From assembly GCF_900104665.1 (NCBI RefSeq), contig NZ_LT629968.1:360227-424226 (forward strand): 64,000 bases of DNA. The letters are read 5' to 3'. Shown here piece by piece: positions 44,763 through 51,892 of this stretch. Within the stretch, counting starts at the first letter, position 1; every line of letters begins with the position of its first letter. The stretch comes from Traorella massiliensis. Lineage in GTDB: Bacteria > Bacillota_I > Bacilli_A > Erysipelotrichales > Erysipelotrichaceae. The translations under genes and the position numbers were made by a program. The notes beneath the pieces are model-generated. The model saw only the letters and a program-made list of their open reading frames with translations, was not told the DNA's origin and did not search any database.

Positions 44763-44797
44763 AAAAAACGCTCACATAGATGCAAGCGTTTTTTGTA
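44763..44797. terminator. Bidirectional terminator between toxin and recombinase genes
   Basis: AAACGCT / AGCGTTT stem with T-runs on both strands. It lies 88 bases after the toxin stop and upstream of the recombinase leader. Confidence 0.75.
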
Positions 44798-44882
44798 GTG
44801 CTTTTGATAACTAATACGGGATTATTTCCCATAGATATTATAGCAAAAGAAGAAAAAAAAATCCATATTTTTTAATCAAATT

Positions 44883-45587
44883 TTATCTTGATTTGCTTTT
44901 ATACAGATCCATTTCAATCTTATATCGGATATCATCAAAATCATATCCATAAAAAATGTCTTTTTTTATATTTTCAATTTGCTGTTCACAGTAGCCCATA
45001 TACTCAAGTTCATCAAATAATTCTTTAAAATCTTCCTGTTCTATTTTAAGATCATAAACCCATTGACGGCAACGATTTTCCAGCAGATTGAAATCAACGC
45101 ATTTATCTTTATCGATATTCATATAATCGATTCCTTTGGTTATGGACTTATAAAGCTGATTTTCACAGAAATTCTTTATTTCATGTTTATGCTTTTGAAT
45201 ATATTCATACTCTTTGATAACAAGCGATCTGTATTGAATATCATTGATTTTATCAAATTGAACAGCTTTAAATTCTGAACGAGGTACTGGAATCATTTTA
45301 CCCATCATAAGCTTTGCACAGACTTCGAGCTTATCATATCGAGAAAACGATTCAACGTATTTAACCGAATTGTCATAACCCGATCTTGCAAACTGAGTAC
45401 CATCAGCTAGAATTTCATAATCTTTATCTGGTTTTGCAGAAGACAAGGGAATAAGGTAATTGAACCATTTTACAGGATGAATGATTCCAACGTATAACCT
45501 TGATCTATCCTTATCGTCTTTCATGACCTGTGGATCTATCTGATATAAATAATCAATGTATTCTTTATTTATTGTATAAAATTTCAT
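44883..45587 (-). CDS. ToxN/AbiQ-type endoribonuclease toxin of a type III toxin-antitoxin system
   Basis: 234 residues from ATG 45587, seven bases after AAGGAG. It matches the ToxN pattern: KFYTINKEYIDYLYQID at the start, YVGIIHPVKWFNYLIPLSSAKP, a central GKMIPVP, YRSLVIKEYEYIQKH and a C-terminal NLLENRCRQWV. ToxN toxins cut mRNA and are held inactive by a processed RNA antitoxin. Upstream lie a promoter, pseudoknot-capable RNA and a terminator, the standard type III layout. It probably gives element stability or phage defence. Confidence 0.82.
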   Translation of the reverse strand: MKFYTINKEYIDYLYQIDPQVMKDDKDRSRLYVGIIHPVKWFNYLIPLSSAKPDKDYEILADGTQFARSGYDNSVKYVESFSRYDKLEVCAKLMMGKMIPVPRSEFKAVQFDKINDIQYRSLVIKEYEYIQKHKHEIKNFCENQLYKSITKGIDYMNIDKDKCVDFNLLENRCRQWVYDLKIEQEDFKELFDELEYMGYCEQQIENIKKDIFYGYDFDDIRYKIEMDLYKSKSR

Positions 45588-45616
45588 AAAATTTCTCCTT
45601 AAATGTAATAAAAAAA

Positions 45617-45637
45617 CACAGATCAATAAAATCTGTG
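45617..45637 (-). terminator. Terminator between RNA antitoxin and toxin gene
   Basis: CACAGAT / ATCTGTG stem with a 7-base loop, then a T-run on the minus strand. In type III systems such a terminator sets the antitoxin-to-toxin ratio. Confidence 0.85.
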
Positions 45638-45639
45638 CT

Positions 45640-45758
45640 TCTTTGTAGTTAAAGCCGGAACTAAGGCATCCTCTACTCCACATACATCATTATACTGTCA
45701 CTTAGTATGTTTAGACAGTACCACTTTTGCTACTCAGCAGGTCATAGTGATAATACCT
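45640..45758 (-). ncRNA. Candidate type III RNA antitoxin (two pseudoknot units)
   Basis: The RNA from the promoter to the terminator contains two adjacent H-type pseudoknot patterns. Unit 1: CAGGT/ACCTG stem with CACT/AGTG crossing it (45722-45759). Unit 2: TACTGTC/GACAGTA stem with CATAC/GTATG crossing it (45681-45720). Unit lengths near 40 nt resemble ToxI repeats, although sequences are not identical between units. Confidence 0.65.
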
Positions 45759-45764
45759 GTAATT

Positions 45765-45793
45765 ATTATAGCAATCTTGGCCTTTTTTTTCAA
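45765..45793 (-). promoter_or_regulatory. Promoter of the type III antitoxin RNA
   Basis: On the minus strand TTGAAA (45793-45788), spacer of exactly 17, TATAAT (45770-45765). Confidence 0.85.
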
Positions 45794-45823
45794 TATATAT
45801 TCTTTCAATTGTCGCCATTAAGG

Positions 45824-45858
45824 GAAAATGTCACCTTTCGTTAAGCGAAAATGTCACC
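45824..45858 (+). repeat. Two GAAAATGTCACC direct repeats
   Basis: Copies at 45824-45835 and 45847-45858, 23 bases apart. They resemble repeated terminal motifs of some transposons; no transposase is near. A relic of an insertion sequence end is possible. Confidence 0.55.
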
Positions 45859-45880
45859 ATTCCATATATCAAAAGCTTGA

Positions 45881-45914
45881 CATCCTGTATTGTAATATAC
45901 AGGATGTGTTTTTT
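45881..45914 (+). terminator. Plus-strand terminator-like hairpin without an upstream gene
   Basis: CATCCTGTAT / ATACAGGATG perfect stem and a T-run on the plus strand only. Confidence 0.65.
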
Positions 45915-45917
45915 ATG

Positions 45918-45946
45918 AAAATCCTCTTTGCAAATGAGGATTTTTT
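45918..45946. terminator. Hairpin after the primase-like gene
   Basis: AAAATCCTC / GAGGATTTT with a 9-base loop, 40 bases after the minus-strand stop. T-runs occur on both strands, the plus one longer. Confidence 0.55.
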
Positions 45947-45984
45947 GAAGAAAAAGAGCAAAGTTTAGTCATTGAAATGTAAAT

Positions 45985-47259
45985 TTAATAGATTGTTTTA
46001 TCTTTTTCCTTTCTATTATCTTTATAGTTTATAAGATCCTGATTCCAGTCTTTCGATTCAGGAATATCAGATGTATAGTTTTTGATTCGAGTAAAAAAAG
46101 GCTGATATTTTTCTACGAATTTATCATAAACCTGTCTTCCTGCTTTATCATTATCTGAAGCTATGATCACAGTATCGATATAGTCGTGGATCTCCGGTCT
46201 TGTAAGATAATTGATTCTGAATGTTTCACTGATACAGTTACACGAATCACTACCTAATACATTAAAATCAATTGGCTTGTTTAACTCTTTTGCCATTGAA
46301 TAATAGCTGATGGCATCAATATAGGATTCTGTCAGAACAAGCTTAGTAGCTCCTGGACACACTTCTAAAAAATAACCTGTAAATGGATTGGAGCTTTCCT
46401 GTGTATTTTTAAAACTGGAATAAGTCGAACGTGTAAAGGCTGCATCGATTTCTCCTTTCCAGTTCCTGCAGGCAAATACGGCCATTCCGTTTTTATCCTG
46501 ATAAAGAAGCCCCTGGCTGATCAGCTTATTTATCAGTTCTTCATCGCATCCTCTTTGATTGATCAGATAGTCCTTGATCTTGTAATTGGTATTTGCTTTT
46601 TCAGGAAGAACGAAGGGTTTTCTTTCTTCAGCTTCATATTTAAACTCTCGTTTTTCTTCTGGAAGATTTCTATAATACTTATCCAATTCTTCTATAGCTT
46701 TTCGAAATGAAAGCTTTTCTATGCCTGTAAGAAATTTGATTGCATCTCCGCTCTTGCCTTCTGAATTCCAGTAAAAGCAGTTTTTGTTCATGTCAATAAC
46801 AAAGGAATCATGCTGTTCGCATCGATAATAATTGGATCCCTGTCTTCTAAATGAATATCCTGTACGTTCCTGAATGAAATCCAGGACATTGATATTTTCT
46901 TTCAGATTTTTAACATATTCATCCGAGTAATTTATATTTTTATTGACATATACTCCATCAAAGGCATCAGCAAGCTTTTGAGGTGTGGTTGTTACCTTAA
47001 AATATTCGATTCCGCCTTTTTTGTTGGTTACACATTTGCTGAGAGCCAGTTCACGATCAGCGTAAAAGTAGAGCAGGGTATATCCTTCCTGTCTTGGATC
47101 AGGCTTGCAGAAACACTCCGGAATCAGCAGAATATGAGAAGCATAGATACCTGCTTCTTTTGGCAGTACGACTCTTTTACTGTATTCGATTCCGTTTGCC
47201 TGTTTGACACGTCCTCGAATACGATCGTTCCCGACCGAAATAGTAATGATATCTTTCAT
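45985..47259 (-). CDS. Primase-like protein (CHC2-type zinc finger, Toprim domain)
   Basis: 424 residues. The central part has a degenerate zinc-finger-type primase segment (SNYYRCEQHDSFVIDMNKNCFYW ... GKSGDAIKFL, about 140-175). The Toprim domain follows (LVLTESYIDAISYY about 306; TVIIASDNDKAGRQVY about 366). The N-terminal ~110 residues are unknown. On mobile elements such proteins prime the transferred single strand or the element's replication. It starts two bases after the next upstream gene. Confidence 0.8.
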   Translation of the reverse strand: MKDIITISVGNDRIRGRVKQANGIEYSKRVVLPKEAGIYASHILLIPECFCKPDPRQEGYTLLYFYADRELALSKCVTNKKGGIEYFKVTTTPQKLADAFDGVYVNKNINYSDEYVKNLKENINVLDFIQERTGYSFRRQGSNYYRCEQHDSFVIDMNKNCFYWNSEGKSGDAIKFLTGIEKLSFRKAIEELDKYYRNLPEEKREFKYEAEERKPFVLPEKANTNYKIKDYLINQRGCDEELINKLISQGLLYQDKNGMAVFACRNWKGEIDAAFTRSTYSSFKNTQESSNPFTGYFLEVCPGATKLVLTESYIDAISYYSMAKELNKPIDFNVLGSDSCNCISETFRINYLTRPEIHDYIDTVIIASDNDKAGRQVYDKFVEKYQPFFTRIKNYTSDIPESKDWNQDLINYKDNRKEKDKTIY

Positions 47260-47261
47260 AA

Positions 47262-47693
47262 TTAGTATCCTTTCATCATGAGATTGACAAGAGACTGATT
47301 GAATTTCATGACCTGCTGGAATCGAGGCTGAAATAATATCTTATATCTTCCTCCAGGTTCTACACAGATGACACCAATGACCTTTTTTTCCTGAAGATAG
47401 CTCATCCATTTGTCATTGATAAGATTTTCCTTATCGGACGGAATGACGATCCAGCTTTTGTTGACGTATTCTGCATTTGCTTCTGCCTGAAGGATCACTT
47501 TTTTGATATCAGCTAATTTAAATTCAAAAGCATTAAGCTGATAATTTCCTTGAAACTGTTCAACAGTAACCAGGTCTGCTCCTCCTTCACGAAGCGGGCA
47601 TTCAAACTGGTGACGATGTGCGCGTCCTGTACGATTGTAATTTTCCCAAAAAACTGTCTTGAGTTCTTTTTCACTTAAAAAGCCATTTCTCAT
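47262..47693 (-). CDS. Protein with PD-(D/E)xK-like nuclease fold, unknown role
   Basis: 143 residues. The sequence PLREGGADLVTVEQFQ followed by NAFEFKLADIKK and QAEANAEYVNKSWIVIP gives a D...ExK pattern as in PD-(D/E)xK nucleases. It lies directly before the primase-like gene and follows an AGGAGG site. A DNA-processing role is inferred; no specific family is recognised. Confidence 0.6.
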   Translation of the reverse strand: MRNGFLSEKELKTVFWENYNRTGRAHRHQFECPLREGGADLVTVEQFQGNYQLNAFEFKLADIKKVILQAEANAEYVNKSWIVIPSDKENLINDKWMSYLQEKKVIGVICVEPGGRYKILFQPRFQQVMKFNQSLVNLMMKGY

Positions 47694-47722
47694 AATTTCC
47701 TCCTAAAATTGTTTTTAAATAA

Positions 47723-47749
47723 AACAACCTGGCAATTTGCCAGGTTGTT
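47723..47749. repeat. Palindrome P1 (extended)
   Basis: 13-base arms (AACAACCTGGCAA and complement) around one T; overlaps the stop of the membrane-protein gene and is followed by T-rich sequence on the minus strand. Confidence 0.9.
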
Positions 47750-48923
47750 AGCTTGGTGTATATTCATATCCTATAAATAGGCCATCATCTCCGGTAAGCA
47801 CGCTGCATTTACCTGAATGATTTCCTCGATAAGCAGAGCAGGCATTATACGCATCCAGCGGATCATTTGGATTATTCGGATCCGGCATCATGTAGCCATC
47901 AGAAAACAGAAACTTTTTTGATGGAAGGGAAGATGGAACTGTAGTAGAATTATTGCTTCCTCCGCTTTCATTCTGGCTTTCTGAAGCTGAATTTGTTCCA
48001 CCCGAAGATATTTGTCCATTCTGTGGTGTTTCTGTCTCAGATTCTTTTTTTATCAGCACAAGAAGTGTCTCTTCTGCTGAATTGCCGGATGTGTCAGTAA
48101 GACTATAATCAACATACTGTTCACTTTGTTCCCAGTCTATAACGTTGCTGCACTCAACATCTTCACTTGACAGCGAATCAATATTATCCCGCACTTCTGA
48201 AATGTAGGCTTTACAGGAGAAAGAATCTCCTTTCTTTATTTCTATTTTTTCTTCAGAAAGCTTGAGAACGGGAGCCTCTCCATCGATGACATTGACGATC
48301 AGATTTCTGAATATTGTTTTCTTTCCGTTCGTAACAGAATAAACAATCGTATATGTACCGGGAGTGCCTGAATCAAAGTCATTCGTATTGATCCGCAGTT
48401 CAGCATCTTCACTGTAGGATTCTACCTGGTCGCCAGGGTTAAACGCTTCATTTGTCTTAAGCTGTACAACCTGTTCTTTTAAAACGAGTTCAAGATTTTC
48501 AAAATATAAGGCAATCGTGTCTTTGTTTAGATAGACGAGACTGCATACTGCAATTACCGATGCTGCCAATACTATCATCCAGGTAATATTTTTCAGCCAC
48601 TTTCTTCGAGTCCTTTCATACTGTTCATTGTAAAATCCCATTTCATTGTAGATATGTTCAAGAATTTTGCGCATTTCATCAGCGGGAATATCCGGAGAAC
48701 AGATGACCTTAATATCAATACCGTTTTCTTTTGCTTCACGAAGTATTTTCATCTGCTCGCTGGAAAAGTGAATATTCGCAAATTCAGTTACATCGATACC
48801 ATGTCTGTTTCCCAAATCGAGTTCATGCCACTGATCAGGGGTGAACGGAATGTTTTTAAATTTTTCTTTGATATCCTGCATGCTACATTCTTTCACTACC
48901 TGGCAAATTGCCAGGTAATTCAT
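47748..48923 (-). CDS. Membrane protein with Ig-like (DUF5011-type) extracellular repeats
   Basis: 391 residues (377 if the second Met at 48881 is used; neither has a good ribosome site). An N-terminal cytoplasmic part of about 115 residues, one membrane helix (about 113-134), then two Ig-like repeats (GTYTIVYSVTNGKKTIFRNLIVNV; DNIDSLSSEDVECSNVIDW ... VDYSLTDTSGNSAEETLLV). A Ser/Asn/Gly-rich linker and a Cys-containing C-terminal domain follow. A surface role in conjugation or adhesion is inference. The first codons are the palindrome P2. Confidence 0.6.
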   Translation of the reverse strand: MNYLAICQVVKECSMQDIKEKFKNIPFTPDQWHELDLGNRHGIDVTEFANIHFSSEQMKILREAKENGIDIKVICSPDIPADEMRKILEHIYNEMGFYNEQYERTRRKWLKNITWMIVLAASVIAVCSLVYLNKDTIALYFENLELVLKEQVVQLKTNEAFNPGDQVESYSEDAELRINTNDFDSGTPGTYTIVYSVTNGKKTIFRNLIVNVIDGEAPVLKLSEEKIEIKKGDSFSCKAYISEVRDNIDSLSSEDVECSNVIDWEQSEQYVDYSLTDTSGNSAEETLLVLIKKESETETPQNGQISSGGTNSASESQNESGGSNNSTTVPSSLPSKKFLFSDGYMMPDPNNPNDPLDAYNACSAYRGNHSGKCSVLTGDDGLFIGYEYTPS

Positions 48924-49884
48924 TTGGAATGATGCCCGCCTTCATAAAGTCTTCCTTATTTTTCTTATCAAGTATAATTCCATTCATCTTGGCACCGTCA
49001 AAAACATTCTGATAAAAATGGGCACCATACAAAATTGCATTGCTTAGATCAGCATTGGAAAAATTGCAGTAGGATAGTTCACATCCGGTGAAAATACAGT
49101 CGGTTAGATCACATCCGCTGAAATTGATTCCTGAAAGATTGCGATCCTGAAAGTTGAACGAATGAAAATCATGGTCTGAAAAATCCGGTGCTTTTGCTTT
49201 GTTTAAAAGAAGGGAGCTTCCTTTTTTCTCGTGTTTATCCAGCACTGTTTCAAGTTCTTCCTTGCTCATCGTCATCAGTCTGCTGTTTAACTGGGAATCC
49301 AGCATTTCAGTAATATATTCTTTCAAAGGAAGATATTTCTCAGAAAATTCATCACCTAAAAGATCTCCAAAGGACTCAAAAACACCAAACAGTTCAAAAA
49401 GGCATCGGCTTACCATACGATTGAATCTTTTTTGTATCTGCTCCTGATTCTTCTCGTATTTTTCAAATATCGTTCCTTCGACCTCGCACTGATTGACTTC
49501 TGCTCCTGAAATATCAGCCAGTGTGAAATTTGCATTGTTAAGAATCGTATCGTTGAACTGGCTGTTTGCAAAAACTGCTTTTATAAATGAAGCGGCCGGT
49601 ATCTGACAGGAATTAAATTTTGTATCGTCAAATTTTGACTCATTGAATGAGACCAGGCCCTTGCACTCACTGAATGTACATGATTTAAACTCACATTCTG
49701 AGAAAATGGTATTGCTGAAACTAAGACCACTGAATTTCATTCGTTGGAAAATACATTTGTCATAGACAATATCTTCAGTTTCCATATTAGATACAATTTC
49801 CTCAGTAAAGGTCATACTGCTAATCAGTCCGTCATTCTCCTTCTTTTTTGCCTCCATAGTAAAATTTTTAAACTGTAGTTCCAT
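48883..49884 (-). CDS. Pentapeptide-repeat protein
   Basis: 333 residues. Two pentapeptide-repeat blocks (about 45-140: CIFQRMKFSGLSFSNTIFSECEF ...; about 235-305: FSGCDLTDCIFTGCELSYCNFSNADL) flank a helical middle part. Such beta-helices can mimic DNA or act as scaffolds. It overlaps the coupling-protein gene by 17 bases, and its last ~14 codons overlap the next gene in another frame, with the palindrome read as LPGNLPG. Confidence 0.78.
   Translation of the reverse strand: MELQFKNFTMEAKKKENDGLISSMTFTEEIVSNMETEDIVYDKCIFQRMKFSGLSFSNTIFSECEFKSCTFSECKGLVSFNESKFDDTKFNSCQIPAASFIKAVFANSQFNDTILNNANFTLADISGAEVNQCEVEGTIFEKYEKNQEQIQKRFNRMVSRCLFELFGVFESFGDLLGDEFSEKYLPLKEYITEMLDSQLNSRLMTMSKEELETVLDKHEKKGSSLLLNKAKAPDFSDHDFHSFNFQDRNLSGINFSGCDLTDCIFTGCELSYCNFSNADLSNAILYGAHFYQNVFDGAKMNGIILDKKNKEDFMKAGIIPNELPGNLPGSERM
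48897..48917. repeat. Palindrome P2 (inside two overlapping genes)
   Basis: Perfect arms TACCTGGCAA and TTGCCAGGTA around one base. It is translated as LPGNLPG in the pentapeptide gene and as YLAICQV in the membrane-protein gene. Confidence 0.93.
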
Positions 49885-51889
49885 AACTTTCTTCTAAGTC
49901 TCCTTTCTCTTTTAAGCGCTGTATCAGCATATCAATAATATTGTAGTAAGCAACTTCCTTAAATTTTGGGAAGGCTTGCCCGGAATCTCTCTTTCCTTTG
50001 TAGTAAACACATTTGTTGTAGGCAAGCATACGCGTGATAAATGGATTGCGTCTCTGGCGATGTATGACTACTTCACCAATATTAAGGTGCTGCAGACGAT
50101 CGGTTGAAATAACTGGTCTTGTTTCGTATCGTTTTTGCGATGGAACCCACACCTGATGCGAACCGCACATATCACTGAAATTCTTTAGTGTTTTCTGATC
50201 GTTAGACATCAGAAATACAGTATTTGTACACTGGGACTGAATCGTTGCTGCCATTTTTTCACCATATTTGTCGCTAATCTGCTGATCATTCTGTACGGCA
50301 AGATAGAAACGGATGCCTCGTGATCTGCCAGCCGTTAAAATAGAATCAATATCCTGAAACGGCGGACAGTTTCCGAATTCGTCGATAATAAAGTTAAAAG
50401 GAATCGGCAGAAACTCGCCGGCACCGGTATGCTTTGTTTCACGGGTGACTTTAATGAGAGCTTCATAAAGCTGTTTAGTAAAAAGTGTGACCAGTGGATG
50501 ATAGATCTTCTTTTCATCATGAACAATTAGAAAAATAGCTGTTTTCTTTTTGCCGGCATCTTCTAAGTTAAATGTAGTCTGCGATGTCATTTTCATGATG
50601 TCTTCATTTGCGGTTAGGATTCTTAATTTCTGGTTAAAGGTAGAAAGAATTCCTTTTGTTGTATCCGCAGCACCATCCAGTGTGTCGCGAAGCTGCATCG
50701 AACTAAAATCATCGGGCTTTCTAAAATTTTTGATGTAATAGCTCAGATAACTGGTGACATTGATTCCCAGTTTCTGTCGCAGTTCTTTAGAAATTGTTTC
50801 AAAACCCAGCTGTCCCAGCAGCTTTACTGATTTAAAGTTGATCAGCGTTTCTTTTCCTTCTTCCATCAAAAAAGATGCACATCCTGAAATCAGATCTGCT
50901 GCCTTTTCCTTCCAGAAAGGATCTTTTGTATTTTCATCATAGCAAAGAGTAGATGCCAGGGAAAGAAGCTGCTCATTTGCTTCCGAAACATTAAGTCTTG
51001 GCTTGGAAAGAAGGTGTTCGGCCAGTCTTCCGCCGCTAAGTCCCGCCTTTTTAAGTTCCCAGTCTTTCAGCTCTTTTTCATACCGGTCATACGCTTCCTG
51101 ATAGGTTTTCCATATTGAGGTTAGAGGGTTCCATCCATCCGAGTTCTTCGGATCGATGAAATTCAGCTTAATCACATTATAGCCATCCCGAATTAGAGAA
51201 GTTGCGGTATAATCGTAAAGCTCGCCTTTCATATCGTTGATCAGCATAGACTCTCCCGTCATTCTCAGATTTTCAATGAGCTGAAGAATTAATGAGAACG
51301 ATTTTCCGGATCCTGTCATACCTAATATTTTTGTGTGCGTATCGCCGGAGTCTACATAACTGTGGTGCTTGAATATCAGAGGTGTATAAATGGGCAGTCC
51401 GCCTCGCTTGTGGACTTTTTTGCCTTCGATATTCCAGGTCTTGATTGTATTCAGTTTTTTAACATCATCAACACGCAGCAGAGTAAGAAAACTGTTGATC
51501 AGCCGTTTGGAAGGATCCAGCCACTGATCAACAACATCCATAGCAGAATGCTCTAAAAGTTTTTCCGAATCATAGGAAAGACGAGTAGTACCTTTTTTAG
51601 CTTCGTGTAATGAAGATAATTTAGAAAAACTTTCCAGATCATCTTTACTTTTTTTCTTTTTACTGTGTGAACCGCTTGTGAGAATCATATAGATGATTCC
51701 AAGCCATATCAGAAGTCCGACAAAAAGAGTAAACTCCCACGCACCAGCTCGCAGTGACAGAAGGCTGGGGTCTAGCGAGATTCCGATTGGATCTTTCAGA
51801 TATATGAATTTGATCGCCTGAATTCCTAAGAAGATGCTTAATGCAAATATGATGATTCCGCTTATGAGAATGAATAGTATTTTTTTCAT
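49868..51889 (-). CDS. Type IV coupling protein (VirD4/TraG family)
   Basis: 673 residues. Two N-terminal membrane helices (about 5-28 and 52-72). Walker A is GMTGSGKSFS (about 190), Walker B FNFIIDEFGN (about 498), and there are conserved MLINDMKGELYDYT and TAGRSRGIRFYLAVQNDQQ segments. It links the relaxosome to a type IV channel and pumps the DNA. It is four bases from the relaxase gene. Its channel partners are not in this window. Confidence 0.9.
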   Translation of the reverse strand: MKKILFILISGIIIFALSIFLGIQAIKFIYLKDPIGISLDPSLLSLRAGAWEFTLFVGLLIWLGIIYMILTSGSHSKKKKSKDDLESFSKLSSLHEAKKGTTRLSYDSEKLLEHSAMDVVDQWLDPSKRLINSFLTLLRVDDVKKLNTIKTWNIEGKKVHKRGGLPIYTPLIFKHHSYVDSGDTHTKILGMTGSGKSFSLILQLIENLRMTGESMLINDMKGELYDYTATSLIRDGYNVIKLNFIDPKNSDGWNPLTSIWKTYQEAYDRYEKELKDWELKKAGLSGGRLAEHLLSKPRLNVSEANEQLLSLASTLCYDENTKDPFWKEKAADLISGCASFLMEEGKETLINFKSVKLLGQLGFETISKELRQKLGINVTSYLSYYIKNFRKPDDFSSMQLRDTLDGAADTTKGILSTFNQKLRILTANEDIMKMTSQTTFNLEDAGKKKTAIFLIVHDEKKIYHPLVTLFTKQLYEALIKVTRETKHTGAGEFLPIPFNFIIDEFGNCPPFQDIDSILTAGRSRGIRFYLAVQNDQQISDKYGEKMAATIQSQCTNTVFLMSNDQKTLKNFSDMCGSHQVWVPSQKRYETRPVISTDRLQHLNIGEVVIHRQRRNPFITRMLAYNKCVYYKGKRDSGQAFPKFKEVAYYNIIDMLIQRLKEKGDLEESYGTTV

Positions 51890-51892
51890 GAA

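Noticed and set aside
48895..48917. LPxTG-like sortase motif in LPGNLPG
   Set aside because: There is no hydrophobic segment or basic tail after it, the same peptide is inside a relaxase, and the peptide is explained by translation of the palindrome.
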